Of a DNA stretch of 64,000 bases, positions 45,592-54,529 are shown one piece after another. The translations under genes were made by a program, and so were the position numbers. Every line of letters begins with the position of its first letter. Positions within the stretch are counted from its first letter, which is position 1. This DNA comes from Chloroflexota bacterium (lineage in GTDB: Bacteria > Chloroflexota > UBA11872 > UBA12225), in contig JAUJOR010000006.1 of the NCBI GenBank assembly GCA_030447525.1, forward strand, positions 131,331 through 195,330, read 5' to 3'. The notes beneath the pieces were generated by a model, which was not told where the DNA came from, did not search any database, and saw nothing but the letters and a program-made list of their open reading frames with translations.

Positions 45592-47136
45592 ATGAAAGCC
45601 GACGAGGAGATCATGAACATTTTGGCAGCCTACGATCTGAGTGGCTCGTTCCGTCTGGCGGCGGAGTTGGCAGGGTGCGACCACCACACGGTGGCGCGGT
45701 ACGTGGCGTTGCGGGATCAGGGGCGCGCCCCGGCGGCCCGGCTGGTCCGGGCGCGGGCGATTGACCCGTACCTGGCGAAGGTCGAAGAGTGGGTCGAGCG
45801 CAGCCATGGGCGCCTGCGGGCCGATGTGGCGCACGCCAAGCTGGTGGCGCTGGGCTACCCCGGCGCTGGACGCACCACCCGCCGGGCGGTGGCCGCGGCC
45901 AAGGTGGCCTACCAGCAGGGGGCGCGGCGGCGGTTTCGGCCGTGGCTGCCGGAGCCGGGGCTGTGGCTGCAGTGGGACTACAGCGACGGGCCGCGGGTAG
46001 ACGGGCGCGCCAGCTGGCTGTTCTGTGCCTGGCTGGCCTGGAGTCGCTACCGGGTGGTGCTCCCGCTGCGGGACAAGCGCCTGCCGAGCGTGGTGGCCAG
46101 CCTGGACACGATGCTGCGGCGGGTGGGGGGCGTGCCGACCTATGCCCTGACGGACAATGAGAAGACGGTGACGCTGGAGCACATCGCGGGGGTGGCGGTG
46201 CGCCACCCGGAGCTGGTGGCCTTCGGGCGCCACTATGGGTTGACGATAGCCACGTGTGTGCCGGCCGACCCACAGAGCAAAGGCGGGTCAGAGGCTACGG
46301 TGCGCCTCGCGCAAGCGGACCTGGTGCCGACGGACGCCAACCTGCGCGCCGACTATGCAAGCTTCGCCGAGCTGCGGACGGCGTGTGCCGCGTGGTGCGA
46401 CGAGGTCAATGCGCGGCCCCATCGGGCCACCCGCTGCGCGCCCAACGAGCGGCTGCGAGACGAGCAGGCGCGGCTGCACCCGCTGCCGGCGCAGCCCTAC
46501 ACGGCCACCTTCGGCGTCACCCGCACGGTGGGGGCCACACTGCCGGTCGTCCAGTTCGCCGGGGGAGAGTACTCGGTCCCGGACGCCTATGTCGGCACCA
46601 CCGTCTGGGTGCGCGAGCAGGACAGCGCCCGCGGCGAGGAGATCGTCGTGGTGCATGTGGACCCGCGGGGTGGCGAGGGCGCGACCGAGATCGCCCGCCA
46701 CCGGCGGACGCGCCCTGGGCAGCCCCGGCACGACCCGGCGCACTTCGGGCCCCGCCCCACCGGCCCCCTGCAGCGGCTCCCCCGCGCCCGCTCCGCGGAG
46801 GACGTCGCGTTCCTGGCCCTGGGCACGGGCGCCAGCCGGTGGCTCCAGGCGGCCGCCGCGGTGGGGGCTGGGCGGCTGCGGGCGAAGATGGCCGTGGCCG
46901 TGGCCCTGGCGCAGCTGCACGGGGCGGCGACGGTCGACGCGGCCCTGGCCGTCGCGGCGGCCCATGAGCGCTTCGGCGAGGACGACCTGGCCAGCGTGCT
47001 GCGCCACCAGGCGCTGGCCACGCCCGGCCCCTCCCAGCAGGCGAGCGCCACCCACAGCCTCCAAGGCGGCACGGCCACCTGGCGTGGCTTCGGGACGCGG
47101 GTGGCGGACACGGCGGGCGAGGCGGGCGCGCCATGA
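45592..47136 (+). CDS. istA: IS21 transposase IstA
   Basis: 514 aa from ATG 45592 (GGAAGGAGGGCG upstream). The N-terminal HTH is SFRLAAELAGCDHHTVARYV. The DDE core has LWLQWDYSDGPRVDGRASWL (Asp), GVPTYALTDNEKTVTLEHIA (Asp) and DPQSKGGSEATVRLAQADLV (Glu). A C-terminal beta domain follows. Its stop overlaps the istB start (ATGA). Intact and full length, in contrast to the other large elements in the window. Confidence 0.95.
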   Translation: MKADEEIMNILAAYDLSGSFRLAAELAGCDHHTVARYVALRDQGRAPAARLVRARAIDPYLAKVEEWVERSHGRLRADVAHAKLVALGYPGAGRTTRRAVAAAKVAYQQGARRRFRPWLPEPGLWLQWDYSDGPRVDGRASWLFCAWLAWSRYRVVLPLRDKRLPSVVASLDTMLRRVGGVPTYALTDNEKTVTLEHIAGVAVRHPELVAFGRHYGLTIATCVPADPQSKGGSEATVRLAQADLVPTDANLRADYASFAELRTACAAWCDEVNARPHRATRCAPNERLRDEQARLHPLPAQPYTATFGVTRTVGATLPVVQFAGGEYSVPDAYVGTTVWVREQDSARGEEIVVVHVDPRGGEGATEIARHRRTRPGQPRHDPAHFGPRPTGPLQRLPRARSAEDVAFLALGTGASRWLQAAAAVGAGRLRAKMAVAVALAQLHGAATVDAALAVAAAHERFGEDDLASVLRHQALATPGPSQQASATHSLQGGTATWRGFGTRVADTAGEAGAP

Positions 47137-48032
47137 GCGCCCTCCAGGCGCCTGCGCCCCCGCCCCTGCCGGCGCCGCTCGACGCCTTGCTGCGCCGGCT
47201 GCGTCTTCCAACGCTGCGGCGCACCGCGCCCGAGGTGCTGGCGACGGCCCGCGCCCAACGCTGGGAGCCGGCGGAGGTGCTGCGCGTGCTGCTCGAAGCC
47301 GAGGTGGGCGGCCGGGACCGGTCGGCGCTGGCCACCCGCCGGGCGGTCGCTGGCTTCCCCACCGGGAAGACCTTCGCCGCCTGGAAGCCGCACCTCTCCG
47401 CCATTCCGCTACCGACTCAGCAGGCGCTGCAGACGCTAGAGTGGGTGGGCCGCCACGAGAACCTGGTGGTCTGTGGCCCCTCGGGCACTGGCAAGACCTT
47501 CTTCCTGGAGGCGCTGGGCCAGGCGGCGGTGGAGGCGGGCCGGCGCGTGGCCTGGTTCAGCCTGGAGGGGCTGGGCCTGCTGGTGCGCCGGCACCGGGCC
47601 GACGACTCGGTCACCAAAGCGGTGCGCGCCATCCTGCGCGCCGACCTCGTGGTCGTGGACGACATCGGGCTGCTGCCGGTCAGCCCCGACGCCGCCGAGG
47701 GCTTCTACCGCCTGGTCGACGCCGCCTACGAGCGGCGCTCCGTGGCCGTCAGCTCCAACCTGCACCCCGCCGCCTTCGACGAGCTGATGCCCAAGACGCT
47801 GGCGACCGCGACCGTCGACCGGCTGCTGCACCACGCCCACGTCTGCGTCACCAGCGGCGACAGCGTCCGCCTGGCGCAGGCCACCGCGGGCCACGGCGTC
47901 GTGCCGTTGGCGCTACCGGCCACCGCGCGCCCCCCGGCGTCCCCCACGACGCGCCCCACGTCTCCCCGAACGACAGGAACGACAGGAACGACGGGAACGA
48001 CGGGAACGACGGAGGGGACACACCATGGCTGA
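47133..48032 (+). CDS. istB: IS21 helper ATPase IstB
   Basis: 299 aa. AAA+ helper that assists IstA in target selection. Walker A VVCGPSGTGKTFFLEALGQA and Walker B LVVVDDIGLLPVSPDAAEGF are intact. The N-terminal DUF815-like helices start at LRRLRLPTLRRTAPEVLATA. The C-terminal tail has Thr/Gly repeats (GTTGTTGTTGTT) encoded by a 9-bp tandem repeat. The ATG overlaps the istA stop, and the stop overlaps the third gene. Confidence 0.95.
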   Translation: MSALQAPAPPPLPAPLDALLRRLRLPTLRRTAPEVLATARAQRWEPAEVLRVLLEAEVGGRDRSALATRRAVAGFPTGKTFAAWKPHLSAIPLPTQQALQTLEWVGRHENLVVCGPSGTGKTFFLEALGQAAVEAGRRVAWFSLEGLGLLVRRHRADDSVTKAVRAILRADLVVVDDIGLLPVSPDAAEGFYRLVDAAYERRSVAVSSNLHPAAFDELMPKTLATATVDRLLHHAHVCVTSGDSVRLAQATAGHGVVPLALPATARPPASPTTRPTSPRTTGTTGTTGTTGTTEGTHHG

Positions 48033-48405
48033 GTGGGCTGCCACCCCGTTGCGTAACGATGGGGTAACGATAGCCTGCCCCCAGTGTGGCCATCCCTTCG
48101 TGCGCCAGGGGCGCGCCCGCTTCTGCTCGCCCGCGTGCCGGCAGGCGGCCTGGCGCCAGCGCCAGCTCGCCTCGCCCCCGCTCCTGCCCTCACGGTCGCC
48201 ACGGGTGGCGACGGTCTATGAGTGCCCGTCCTGCGAAACCCGGTATCTCGGGACGCAACGGTGTCCCGATTGCCAGCAGTTCTGCCGGCGCATCGGCCCC
48301 GGCGCCCTCTGCCCGCAGTGCGATGAGCCCATCGCCCTCAGCGACCTGCTGCCGCCGGCGCGGCCGCCGATGCCGGAGAACGGAGGTGCGACACCCCACG
48401 ACTAA
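48025..48405 (+). CDS. IS21 third gene: double zinc-ribbon protein
   Basis: 126 aa, overlapping the istB end by 8 bp, so co-translated. The N-terminal zinc finger CPQCGHPFVRQGRARFCSPA then CRQAAWRQRQ resembles the C...C-Xn-C...C finger of small DNA- or RNA-binding proteins. A second set of Cys pairs follows in YECPSCETRYLGTQRCPDCQ and LCPQCDEPI. It lies inside the IS21 ends. Not part of the canonical two-gene IS21. It may be an accessory transposition factor, a regulator or a passenger. Confidence 0.75.
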   Translation: MAEWAATPLRNDGVTIACPQCGHPFVRQGRARFCSPACRQAAWRQRQLASPPLLPSRSPRVATVYECPSCETRYLGTQRCPDCQQFCRRIGPGALCPQCDEPIALSDLLPPARPPMPENGGATPHD

Positions 48406-48575
48406 CCGCAGGTGGGGAGAAGTAGTGACCGCCAGTGGGGAGATTTAATGGCCACCCGTGGGGAGATTTCATGGCCGCCAGTGGGGAATTCTTCGTGACC
48501 GTTGACAACCCGCTGTACCGGGGCTGGGGCTATCGGTTTCCCGCGGCGTTCATCAGCCACGCGGTGTGGCTGTAC

Positions 48576-48724
48576 TAGCCTGGATTATTCATACACGGTA
48601 ACGGCACTGCCCCAGACACTCCTGGAGCAGTGCCTGAGACAGGCCATTTCCCTCCTGGTAGCTCATGCAGCCACAAGGGCCTCTACGATCTGGGCGGTCT
48701 TAACCCCGTGAATAAAGCAGGCTA
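48576..48724. mobile_element. 149-bp MITE (TAGCCTG...TTATTCA ends)
   Basis: The left end TAGCCTGGATTATTCA and the inverted right end TAGCCTGCTTTATTCA define it. The centre holds GGCACTGC...GCAGTGCC, an 8-bp internal hairpin. The termini resemble those of IS1380-type elements (from memory). It interrupts the IS6b transposase at WLYY. Confidence 0.75.
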
Positions 48725-49367
48725 GGATGGCCTACTACCGGTTCGCCCTCAGCCACGGCGACGTGGAGGACCTGCTGGCGGAACGGGGGGTGCAGGTCAG
48801 CGACGAAGCCATCCGGCTGTGGTGCCAAGTTCGGGCCGCCTTCGCCGACGGGTTGCGCCGGCGACGCGCCCGGCCCGCGGGACCGCTGGCATCTGGCCGA
48901 GGTACAGCTGAAGATCAAGGGGAAGAAGTACTGGCTGTGGCGGGCCGTGGACCGCGACGGGCTGGTGCTGGACCTCCTCGTCCAGGAGCGTCGTAACCAG
49001 GAGGCAGCCGATCGCTTCCTCCGCGCGTGCTGGATGGGGAGGAGCAGGCGCCCCGGGTGGTGGTCACTGACAAACTGGCCAGCTACCCGCCGGCGCTCAA
49101 GCGAGTCCTGCGCATACGGAACACCGGCGCCACAAAGGCCTCAACAATCGCGCGGAGAACTCGCACCGGCCGGTGCGTAAGCGAGAACGGGCGCTCCAGC
49201 GCTTCAAGTCGCCGGAGCACGCGCAGCGGTTCCTGGAGCCCTGCAGCGCCGTCGGCAACCACTTCCGCCCTCGCCGTCACCTCCTCCCCGCCCAGCAGTA
49301 CCGCCTGATCCGCACCGAGCGCTTCCAGCAGTGGCAGGAGGCGGCGCGGCTCAAGCCGGCGGCCTGA
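48725..49367 (+). pseudogene. IS6b transposase main part, frameshifted
   Basis: YYRFALSHGDVEDLLAERGV, then HLAEVQLKIKGKKYWLWRAV (Glu replaces the usual Asp-Glu pair start: LAEVQ instead of LDEVQ), VVVTDKLASYPPALKRVLR and ERALQRFKSPEHAQRFLEPC to the end. At least three frame breaks. The first catalytic Asp appears to be lost (D to A). Confidence 0.75.
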
Positions 49368-49631
49368 GCACGCCGGCCAGGGCCGCGCGACGGCACCGAA
49401 CGCCCACGCCAACCGGCCACCCCGCCAACTTGTCTCTGTATTGTTGAAGGGAGCACGGTAGGGTGGACTGACCCACAACTTGTCTGGCCTTGTGCCTCGG
49501 GATTGCCTGGTCGTCCCCCTGCTGCGCTCGCAGGAGCCCGACCTCAGAGGAGCCACCCCCGCCGGCGACCCGAGAGAGACCGGTCGCTCCTGGAGCGGTG
49601 CTCGCAGCACGCGGAGCGCACGGGAGGATAT

Positions 49632-50551
49632 GATGGTCACGATCGGGGTGGATGCCCACAAGCAGGTCCATGCCGCCGTCGCCCTGGACGACGCCGGGCA
49701 GGCGCTTGGCCACTGGCGCGGGCCCAACAGCCGGGAGGGTGGGCGCGCTGCACGCCTGGGCGGTCGGGTTGGGCGGGCCACGGCAGTGGGGCATCGAAGG
49801 GGCGTGGAACTACGGGCGGGGCCTGGCCCAGCACCTGGTGGACGCCGGCGAGGCGGTGTACGAGGTCAACCCCCGCTGGACGGCCCAGGGGCGCCGGAGC
49901 GCCCGCCGCCCGGGCAAGACCGATGCGCTCGACGCCCAAGCGGTGGCGCGGCTGGTCCTGCGCGCGAGGCGGCCACGCTCCCGCGGGTGGGCGCCGACGA
50001 CGAGACGGCGGTGCTCGAGTTGCTGGTCACCGAGCGAGACGGGGCCGTCGCCGAGGCCACCCGGCTCCGCAACCAACTCCACCAACTGCTCCTGCAGGTC
50101 GATCCGGAGTACCGGGCGCACCGCCCCGCGCTCCGCACGCCCGCCGGCGTCGCGGCGCTGGCCCAGTACACCACCCCCAGCCCCCGCCCGCTGGACGAGC
50201 CGCGCGCCCGCGCCGTGGGCGCCTGGCGCAGCGGCTGCGGCTGGCGCTGGCCCAGGCCGAGGACCTGGCCAGGCAGATTCGGCAGCGCGCCCGGGCGCAC
50301 TTCCCCTCCTGACCGGCGTGTGTGGCGTCAGCCTCCTGACGGCCGGGGCACTCGCGGGCATCCTCGGGCCGGGCCGCCGGTTCCGCACCGATGCCCAACT
50401 CGCCGCCTACGCCGGCGTCGCCCCACTGGAGGCCTCCAGCGCCGGGCAGGTGCGCCACCGCCTCAACCGGGGCGGCAACCGCCGCCTGAACGCCATCCTG
50501 CACCGGATCGCCATCACCCAAGCCCGCAGGCTCTTCGGCGCTCGGACCTAT
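49632..50551 (+). pseudogene. IS110-family transposase, copy 2, 5' part
   Basis: MMVTIGVDAHKQVHAAVALD, RRPGKTDALDAQAVARLVLR, VCGVSLLTAGALAGILGPGR and RHRLNRGGNRRLNAILHRIA. DEDD residues are present. Frame breaks near 49740, 49965 and 50205. It is interrupted at 50551 (CTAT) by IS701; the remainder TYLARARAEGKTRREALRAL is found from 52100. Confidence 0.85.
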
Positions 50552-52099
50552 CGGTACTTTGTTAAGGACGGAGATAGAGGTGCAGAGAGTAGCCGTCGGC
50601 GAGGAGGTCGAGGCTCGCTGGAGTTCGGGGCGGGGTGAACTTGGCCCAGGCGCGCCAGATGCGCCACAGACTGGTCCAGGGCACGAGCCAACTGCGCACT
50701 TGGCGGAGCGCGACCGGCCAGGAGGGCAGACCCGGGGGGGGGGGCGGCGGCGTCCCCGGTGGGGGCGCCCCGCGGCCGCCCGCGTCTTTTCCCCCGACCG
50801 CCGGGGTGGCGGGGGGGCTCGGTGGCTCCCCGGGTGGCCGGTGGCCGTGCGGGCCAGGTTGCCTCAAGGGTAGTGAACCAGACCCGCCAACAGAAGGAGA
50901 AGGCGCAGCCAACGAGGGCCCAGTGGCGGATGGCGCGGTCCGTGCGGACCTGGAAGTCGCCCCAGCCGTTCTTCGCGCTTGACCTGCTTGTAGCCTTGCT
51001 CGACCCAGTTCCTGAGGCCGTACAGGCGCACGATGGCGCCAGGTCGGCGGGGGCGAAGGGCGCCGCGCGCCGGGCGCGCCGTCCGGGCGTGGCAGGTTCG
51101 TCGCCAGGTACCAGGTGGTCCAGGTGGGGCAGGGTGGTCGGGTCGGTCGTGGCCACCACCAGCCGCACCGGGCCCTCCGGCTGGCAGCCCGCGAACCGCG
51201 GCTCGGTCGCCCACCACACCTCCCGGTGCCCGTCGCGATACCGGCGCACGACGCGCGCCAGTCGCCCGAACGCTCCCCGGAGCGGGTCGGCCCCTCCCAC
51301 CGCTGGCGCCGGGCGGCCTCCTCCGGCGTGGCGTGCGGCGCCCTCGCGCACCCACGCCCCTTCGAGGGCTTGAGGCCGAGCACGTAGGGCACTCGGGCCT
51401 GGTGCAACGCCCCTGGAACGCGTCGTTGTCGCCGTAGAAGCAGTCGGCCACCGCCGCCCGGAAGGGCACGCCGGCGCCGCGCGGGCCACCAACTCGACCG
51501 CGATGCGGGGCTTGGTGCGGAAGGCCGGGTCGTGCTTGCCTTTGGGCAGGCGTGGCGCCGGGGTGTACGGCTCGACGTGGAGCGGGTAGTACACCCGCTC
51601 GTCGGCCCATAGGCTGGTCACGGCCACGATGCCGTTGTCCACCTTGCCGAGGACCCCCAGGTACTGCCGGGCGACGTGGGCGGTCTTGGTGCCGTCCTTC
51701 CGGTCCCCCGTGTCGTCCACGACGAGCACCCCATCGGCGTGGGGCCGGGTGGCGGGGTCGGCCAGGAGCCCCGCCAGGCGCGCGTTGAGCGCCGCGCGTC
51801 CCAGGTGGCCTCCGACAGGAAGTACTGCAATTGCTGGGCGGCCTGGGTGCTGCGCCCCCACGACCGGCTCCGTCTCGGCGAGCGCCGTCAGGGTCTTGTT
51901 CCGGTCGCGGGGCAACAGCAGCCCCTGCAGGTACGCCCGGAAAGCCCGGCGCTGGGCCAGCGTCCCGAAGCCGTCGTCGAAGCGCTGGGCATAGGCTTCC
52001 AGCGCCCCGGGCGCCTCCGGGCATGGATGACGCACGGTCATGGCCACCTCCTCACCCGCCTGTTCTTACCACAGCCCTCCCATCGTTAACAAACTACCG
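50552..52099. mobile_element. IS701-family element inside IS110 copy 2
   Basis: 1548 bp. The left end CGGTACTTTGTTAAGGACGG and the inverted right end CGGTAGTTTGTTAACGATGG define it. The 4-bp duplication CTAT lies at 50548-50551 and 52100-52103. Distinct from the IS701 at 5.3 kb (different ends). Confidence 0.92.
50562..52041 (-). pseudogene. IS701-family transposase, frameshifted
   Basis: ATG 52041 behind GAGGAGG. TVRHPCPEAPGALEAYAQRF, then GVLVVDDTGDRKDGTKTAHV (first Asp), ARQYLGVLGKVDNGIVAVTS, LWADERVYYPLHVEPYTPAP and HDPAFRTKPRIAVELV, matching IS701 transposases. Later frames carry QGYKQVKREERLGRLPG-type sequence with the Glu region. An 11-G homopolymer at about 50734-50744 and several indels break it. 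Confidence 0.82.
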
Positions 52100-52260
52100 C
52101 TATCTCGCCCGCGCGCGTCCGAAGGCAAGACCCGCCGCGAAGCCCTCCGCGCCCTCAAGCGGTTCCTGGTGCGGGCGATCTGGCGCCGCTGGCAGGAGTG
52201 TGCGAGCGACAACCCCGCTCGTCCTGCCAGCCTCAGCAGCGCCGCGCGGACTGACCCTCT
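52100..52260 (+). pseudogene. IS110 copy 2, 3' part
   Basis: After the CTAT duplication the sequence codes LARARASEGKTRREALRALK then RFLVRAIWRRWQECASDN, matching the C-terminal tail of the intact IS110 at 39.6 kb (EARRALKRQLVRRVWRHWQA). One frame change lies near 52115. Confidence 0.8.
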
Positions 52261-52303
52261 TATCCTTGACAACAGAGGAGCGGCAATCCCAGCTCGCTCG
52301 TTA

Positions 52304-53305
52304 CTAGAGTACGCGCACGGTGATCCAAGGACCAGCCCCGCCTACTCGATCCGCTTCCGCTCCGGGAAGCGCGGCTGCGTCCCGTCCAGGTCCGTGAAGC
52401 CGTACTCCGGCCCCAGGTCCCAGGAGGCGAACACCTTCCCCGCCTTGCTCGCCACCTGCGGATCGCCCGCCAGCGATGCCACCCCTCCCCAGGTAGTACG
52501 GCGTCTCCGAGAAGGCGAAGTCCGGGTCCTTCTTGATCCCGTCCCGCCAGTTCGCCTCGGTCACCCCAAACCCCTCCAGCATCACCTCCGAGCGCAGGTA
52601 GCCCGGCGTGACCGCCAGCGCCACCACCCCCTCCACCTTGTGCTCCCGCAGGTCCCGCGTCATCGAGTCCGCCAGGTGGATCGCCGAGACCTTCGCCAGG
52701 CTGTAGAAGATGTCCACCTCGCGGTAGCCATAGCCCTTCCCGTCCGTCACCTCAATCACGAGACCCTGGCCACGCGCCACCATCAGCGCACACCGTAGTG
52801 GCTGGTGATGATGTGGGACCACACCGCCCGCTCCTGCATCCGCAGGCCCTTCTCCAGACACTCCGCATGTGCCCAGAACCCCCGATTGTCTACGAGGCTC
52901 GTCGCCGCCCCACACGTCGTTCACCAGCACGTCCAGCCGGCCACCCTGCTCCCGCCCGACTCGCGCGAACAGCGCCTCCACCTGCTGCGGGACCGTGTGG
53001 TCCACCTGCACCGCGATACCCACTCCGCCCCGCTCCCGCCCCCGATCGCTGACCAGGCTCGGCCGTCTCCTCTATCGTCTCCGGCCGCCCCTTCATCGCC
53101 GGCTCCCCCGCACGCTGCGCCCGGTGCAGTAGACAGTGGCCCCGGCCTCGCCCAGCGAGATCGCGATCGCCCGGCCACATCCCCGGGTAGCGCCCGCCAC
53201 CACCGCCACCTGTCCTCGGAGGTCAGGCGGCTCCCACTCCCCCCATGGTCTCCGGTGCGTGCCTTGCGAGCCCTGTAGTCCTTGTGCCGTTCCCGCGCTA
53301 CCCAT
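52304..53305 (-). pseudogene. Short-chain dehydrogenase/reductase 1, frameshifted
   Basis: The N-terminus from 53305 has PDLRGQVAVVAGATRGCGRA then IAISLGEAGATVYCTGRSVR, the TGxxxGxG cofactor site. After frame breaks come VQVDHTVPQQVEALFARVGR, RLDVLVNDVWGGDEP, and then YREVDIFYSLAKVSAIHLAD containing the catalytic YxxxK, and LAVTPGYLRSEVML. The C-terminus again changes frame. It is divergent from the WYL regulator, with an inverted repeat between their starts. A paralogue lies on the far side of the regulator. Confidence 0.8.
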
Positions 53306-53352
53306 CCGATCGGACCTCCTGTCGAGCGTGACTCCCAGCCTATGCCGGCAAC

Positions 53353-53369
53353 ATGACAGCGCGTGTCAT
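53353..53369. promoter_or_regulatory. Candidate operator between SDR-1 and WYL regulator
   Basis: ATGACA-GCGCG-TGTCAT, a perfect 6-bp inverted repeat with 5-bp spacer, in the 90-bp divergent intergenic region and 27 bp before the regulator ATG. A binding site for the adjacent regulator is a reasonable inference. Confidence 0.5.
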
Positions 53370-53395
53370 ATTCGCGCGCTACAGTCAGACCGCAC

Positions 53396-54517
53396 ATGAG
53401 CACCGGACGGCAGCTGTCCATTCTGCTGCTCCTGCAGGCCCACGGACGGCTGACCGCCCGTGACCTGGCGCGCCGGCTGGAGGTCTCCCAGCGCACGGTC
53501 CACCGGGACATGGACGCGCTCAGCGCCGCCGGCGTCCCCATCTACGCCCAGCGCGGTGGCGGCGGCGGGTGGTCCCTCCTGGACCAGTACCGCACGGACA
53601 TCACCGGCCTGACCGAGCTCGAGGCCCAGGCGCTGTTCGCCGCGCCCCCTTCCCCAGCCCTCCACGACGTCGGCCTCGGCCACGCCGCGGAAGAGGCGTT
53701 CCTCAAGCTGCGCGCCGCCCTCCCCGCACGCCGGCACCCCGGCGCCGCCCACGCGCGCCAGCGCCTCTACGTGGACGGCGCCGGTTGGGGGCAGCGCACG
53801 GGCTCTGGCACAGCGCCGCCGCACCTGCACGTGCTCCAGGAGGCCATCTGGCACGACCGCAAGCTGCGCATCGCCTACGAGCTCAGCGATGACCTCTACG
53901 ACCCACGGCCGCCCGAGATCGTCGAGCGCCTGGTGGACCCGCTCGGCCTCGTCGCCAAAGGCCGCAGCTGGTACCTCGTTGCCGCCCCGGAGCACGAGCC
54001 GGGCGCCTCACCACCCAGTGGACCGGCCTCCACCGCCACCGCCAATGCCACCACTTGCGCGGAGCGCACCGTGCGCGCCTACCGCGTCTCCCGCATCCGC
54101 GAGGCCGAGATCCTGGACCGGCCGTGCATGCGCCCGCCGGACTTTGACCTCGCGGAGTACTGGGAGCGCTCCACCGCCGCCTTCAAGGCGAACGTCCCGC
54201 GCTACGACGTCACCGTCCGCGTCGCCGCCGCAGCCCTCGCGCTCGTCCGCAAGTCGTCACCTTACCGGCGGGCGGTGCAGGGCAGCCTCCGTCACTCCGA
54301 AGGTGCGCCGGCCCCGCCGGAAACCCGCGACGCAGACGGCTGGATCACCCTCCCCCTCCGCTTCGAGGTGGAAGAAGAGGCCATCCCCTACCTCCTCCGC
54401 TTCGGCGGCGACCTGGAAGTGCTGACCCCGCGTACCCTGCGCCAGAAAGTCGCCGCCCTGGCAGCAGCCGCCGCAGCCCGCTACCTTGGCGATGCTCCCC
54501 TCTCCTTTGAACCTTGA
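53396..54517 (+). CDS. WYL-domain (DeoR-like HTH) transcriptional regulator
   Basis: 373 aa from ATG 53396. The N-terminal winged helix is STGRQLSILLLLQAHGRLTA then LARRLEVSQRTVHRDMDALS. The WYL domain reads AIWHDRKLRIAYE, ERLVDPLGLVAKGRSWYLVA (WYL as WYLV) and VRAYRVSRIREAEILDRPCM. A C-terminal WCX extension ends YLLRFGGDLEVLTPRTLRQK. Such proteins bind nucleic acid or nucleotide ligands via WYL and repress neighbours. Flanked by two SDR genes transcribed from the opposite strand. Intact. Confidence 0.9.
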   Translation: MSTGRQLSILLLLQAHGRLTARDLARRLEVSQRTVHRDMDALSAAGVPIYAQRGGGGGWSLLDQYRTDITGLTELEAQALFAAPPSPALHDVGLGHAAEEAFLKLRAALPARRHPGAAHARQRLYVDGAGWGQRTGSGTAPPHLHVLQEAIWHDRKLRIAYELSDDLYDPRPPEIVERLVDPLGLVAKGRSWYLVAAPEHEPGASPPSGPASTATANATTCAERTVRAYRVSRIREAEILDRPCMRPPDFDLAEYWERSTAAFKANVPRYDVTVRVAAAALALVRKSSPYRRAVQGSLRHSEGAPAPPETRDADGWITLPLRFEVEEEAIPYLLRFGGDLEVLTPRTLRQKVAALAAAAAARYLGDAPLSFEP

Positions 54518-54529
54518 ACGTTGAACTCA

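Larger units (their letters stand above)
45407..48507. mobile_element. IS21-family element with three genes
   Basis: 3101 bp. The left end TGTCGGCGGCCATGAGAAAC and the inverted right end TGTCAACGGTCACGAAGAAT each run into TCCCC. The 6-bp duplication ACCCGC flanks it (45401-45406 and 48508-48513). Both ends carry further spaced repeats of the form GGCCAC...CTCCCC (four on the left, at least three on the right), as in IS21 multiple transposase-binding sites. Genes istA, istB and a third small gene are all intact. Confidence 0.95.
45326..49434 (+). mobile_element. IS6-family element (IS6b), split by IS21 and a MITE
   Basis: The left end TTGACAAGTTGAGCAGC and the right end CCAACTTGTC (inverted GACAAGTTGG) enclose an IS6 transposase whose leader is split at 45406 by IS21 and whose coding part is split at 48576 by a 149-bp MITE. 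The native element would be roughly 850 bp. Confidence 0.75.
49437..52290. mobile_element. IS110 copy 2, split by IS701
   Basis: The leader starts directly after the IS6b right end, the transposase runs from 49632, and the 3' end resumes at 52100 after the IS701. The right boundary near 52.25-52.29 kb is approximate because IS110 elements lack inverted repeats. Confidence 0.7.

Noticed and set aside
53043..53144. Short repeated CCGCCCC runs that suggested a repeat array
   Set aside because: Composition only; no regular unit or spacer. No CRISPR-like array was found anywhere in the window.
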